The position numbers were made by a program, and so were the translations under genes. The notes under the pieces are model-generated. The model saw only the letters and a list, made by a program, of their open reading frames with translations. It was not told the origin of the DNA and made no database searches. 23,100 bases of DNA from Candidatus Cloacimonadota bacterium (GTDB taxonomy: Bacteria > Cloacimonadota > Cloacimonadia > Cloacimonadales > Cloacimonadaceae). Shown here piece by piece: positions 22,723 to 23,100 of the stretch. The stretch spans positions 1 through 23,100 of the forward strand of contig JAQUJJ010000054.1 of the NCBI GenBank assembly GCA_028681035.1, written 5' to 3'. The stretch's first letter is position 1. Every line of letters starts with the position of its first letter.

Positions 22723-23100
22723 ATGCAGAAATATAACCCAGTTGAAATACTACTGAAAAAGCGCGATGGTAAGGCACTTAGCTATGAAGAGATAGCCAGC
22801 TTTGTGAACGGCTATCTTAGTGGAGATATTGCCGAATACCAAATGAGCGCGTTGCTGATGGCGAGCTACTTTCAAGGCTTGGAAAAAGATGAAATTGCTG
22901 CCCTTACCAAATGCTACATCGATTCCGGCAAAACCATAAGCTTCGACCCCGCCTTACCTGTGGCGGATAAACACTCCACCGGCGGGGTTGGCGATAAAAT
23001 AAGCCTGATGCTGGCTCCCATAGCCGCGGCACTGGGCTTGTATGTGCCTATGATTTCCGGCAGAGGTTTGGGGCATACCTGCGGAACGCTGGACAAACTG
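22723..23100 (+). CDS. Pyrimidine-nucleoside (thymidine) phosphorylase, N-terminal part (runs off window)
   Basis: 126 codons to the window edge with no stop. The N-terminal helical domain 'VEILLKKRDGKALSYEEIASF' and 'QMSALLMASYFQGL' is typical. The phosphate/nucleoside-binding block 'DKHSTGGVGDKISLMLAPI' and the signature 'SGRGLGHTCGTLDKL' follow, and 'MTALLM' of the family appears here as 'MSALLM'. The enzyme splits pyrimidine nucleosides with phosphate to give the base and (deoxy)ribose-1-phosphate. In the signature the residue normally Gly or Ala before 'GTLD' is Cys. The ATG has 'agagga' 6 nt upstream, and it follows the permease stop by 10 nt, suggesting one transcript. Confidence 0.9.
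   Translation, partial: MQKYNPVEILLKKRDGKALSYEEIASFVNGYLSGDIAEYQMSALLMASYFQGLEKDEIAALTKCYIDSGKTISFDPALPVADKHSTGGVGDKISLMLAPIAAALGLYVPMISGRGLGHTCGTLDKL

Overview
The window looks like chromosome from an anaerobic, Gram-negative-type bacterium of the Fibrobacterota/Chlorobiota/Bacteroidota neighbourhood. My best guess is Cloacimonadota (Candidatus Cloacimonas-like). The main pointers are two secreted proteins ending in a 'YPNP...' C-terminal sorting module of the type-IX-secretion kind, a putative glycine/ornithine-lipid acyltransferase pair, a two-subunit class I fumarase and RNase HIII. This assignment is an inference from protein families; no rRNA or tRNA gene was seen.

Layout. 1-1913 (minus) is the N-terminal part of a large secreted surface protein with an internal domain duplication, running off the left edge. 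1914-3206 is gene-free and packed with inverted and tandem repeats. 3207-4817 (plus) holds an AlkD-like HEAT-repeat protein and a TrmJ-like SpoU RNA methyltransferase. 4855-7590 is a gingipain-type (C25) secreted cysteine protease. 7772-11917 (plus) is a tight gene run: GlsB/OlsB-like N-acyltransferase, PlsC-like O-acyltransferase, a small membrane protein, a DUF58 protein and the alpha and beta subunits of fumarase. It converges 1 bp away on a minus-strand pair, folC then rnhC (14127-11919). A second minus-strand run, 15992-14245, encodes a ferritin-like protein, a membrane-anchored lytic transglycosylase and a pilin-like membrane protein, with a plausible promoter upstream and a hairpin/T-tract terminator at its end.

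15993-19193 is the accessory-looking part. It contains extragenic palindromes, a solitary AT-rich gene for a TIR-like (CAP12/PF10137-type) nucleotide-binding protein that is a candidate anti-phage NADase, a long AT-rich gap, a gutted DUF362 gene that keeps only its two ends around a repeat fragment, and a 'CACGGAT' inverted repeat. 19194-21401 is a secreted FG-GAP/VCBS repeat protein with an Fn3-like domain and a sorting tail. 21735-22712 is a PhnE-type ABC permease without visible partners, and the window ends inside a pyrimidine-nucleoside phosphorylase gene.

The most notable observations are: (i) a 64-nt hairpin family with fixed 16-32-16 geometry in three copies whose arms differ in sequence but stay paired; (ii) the TIR-like gene with an N-terminal region I do not recognise; (iii) a repeat present as a full inverted repeat at 2285-2362 and as a half copy inside the broken DUF362 gene.
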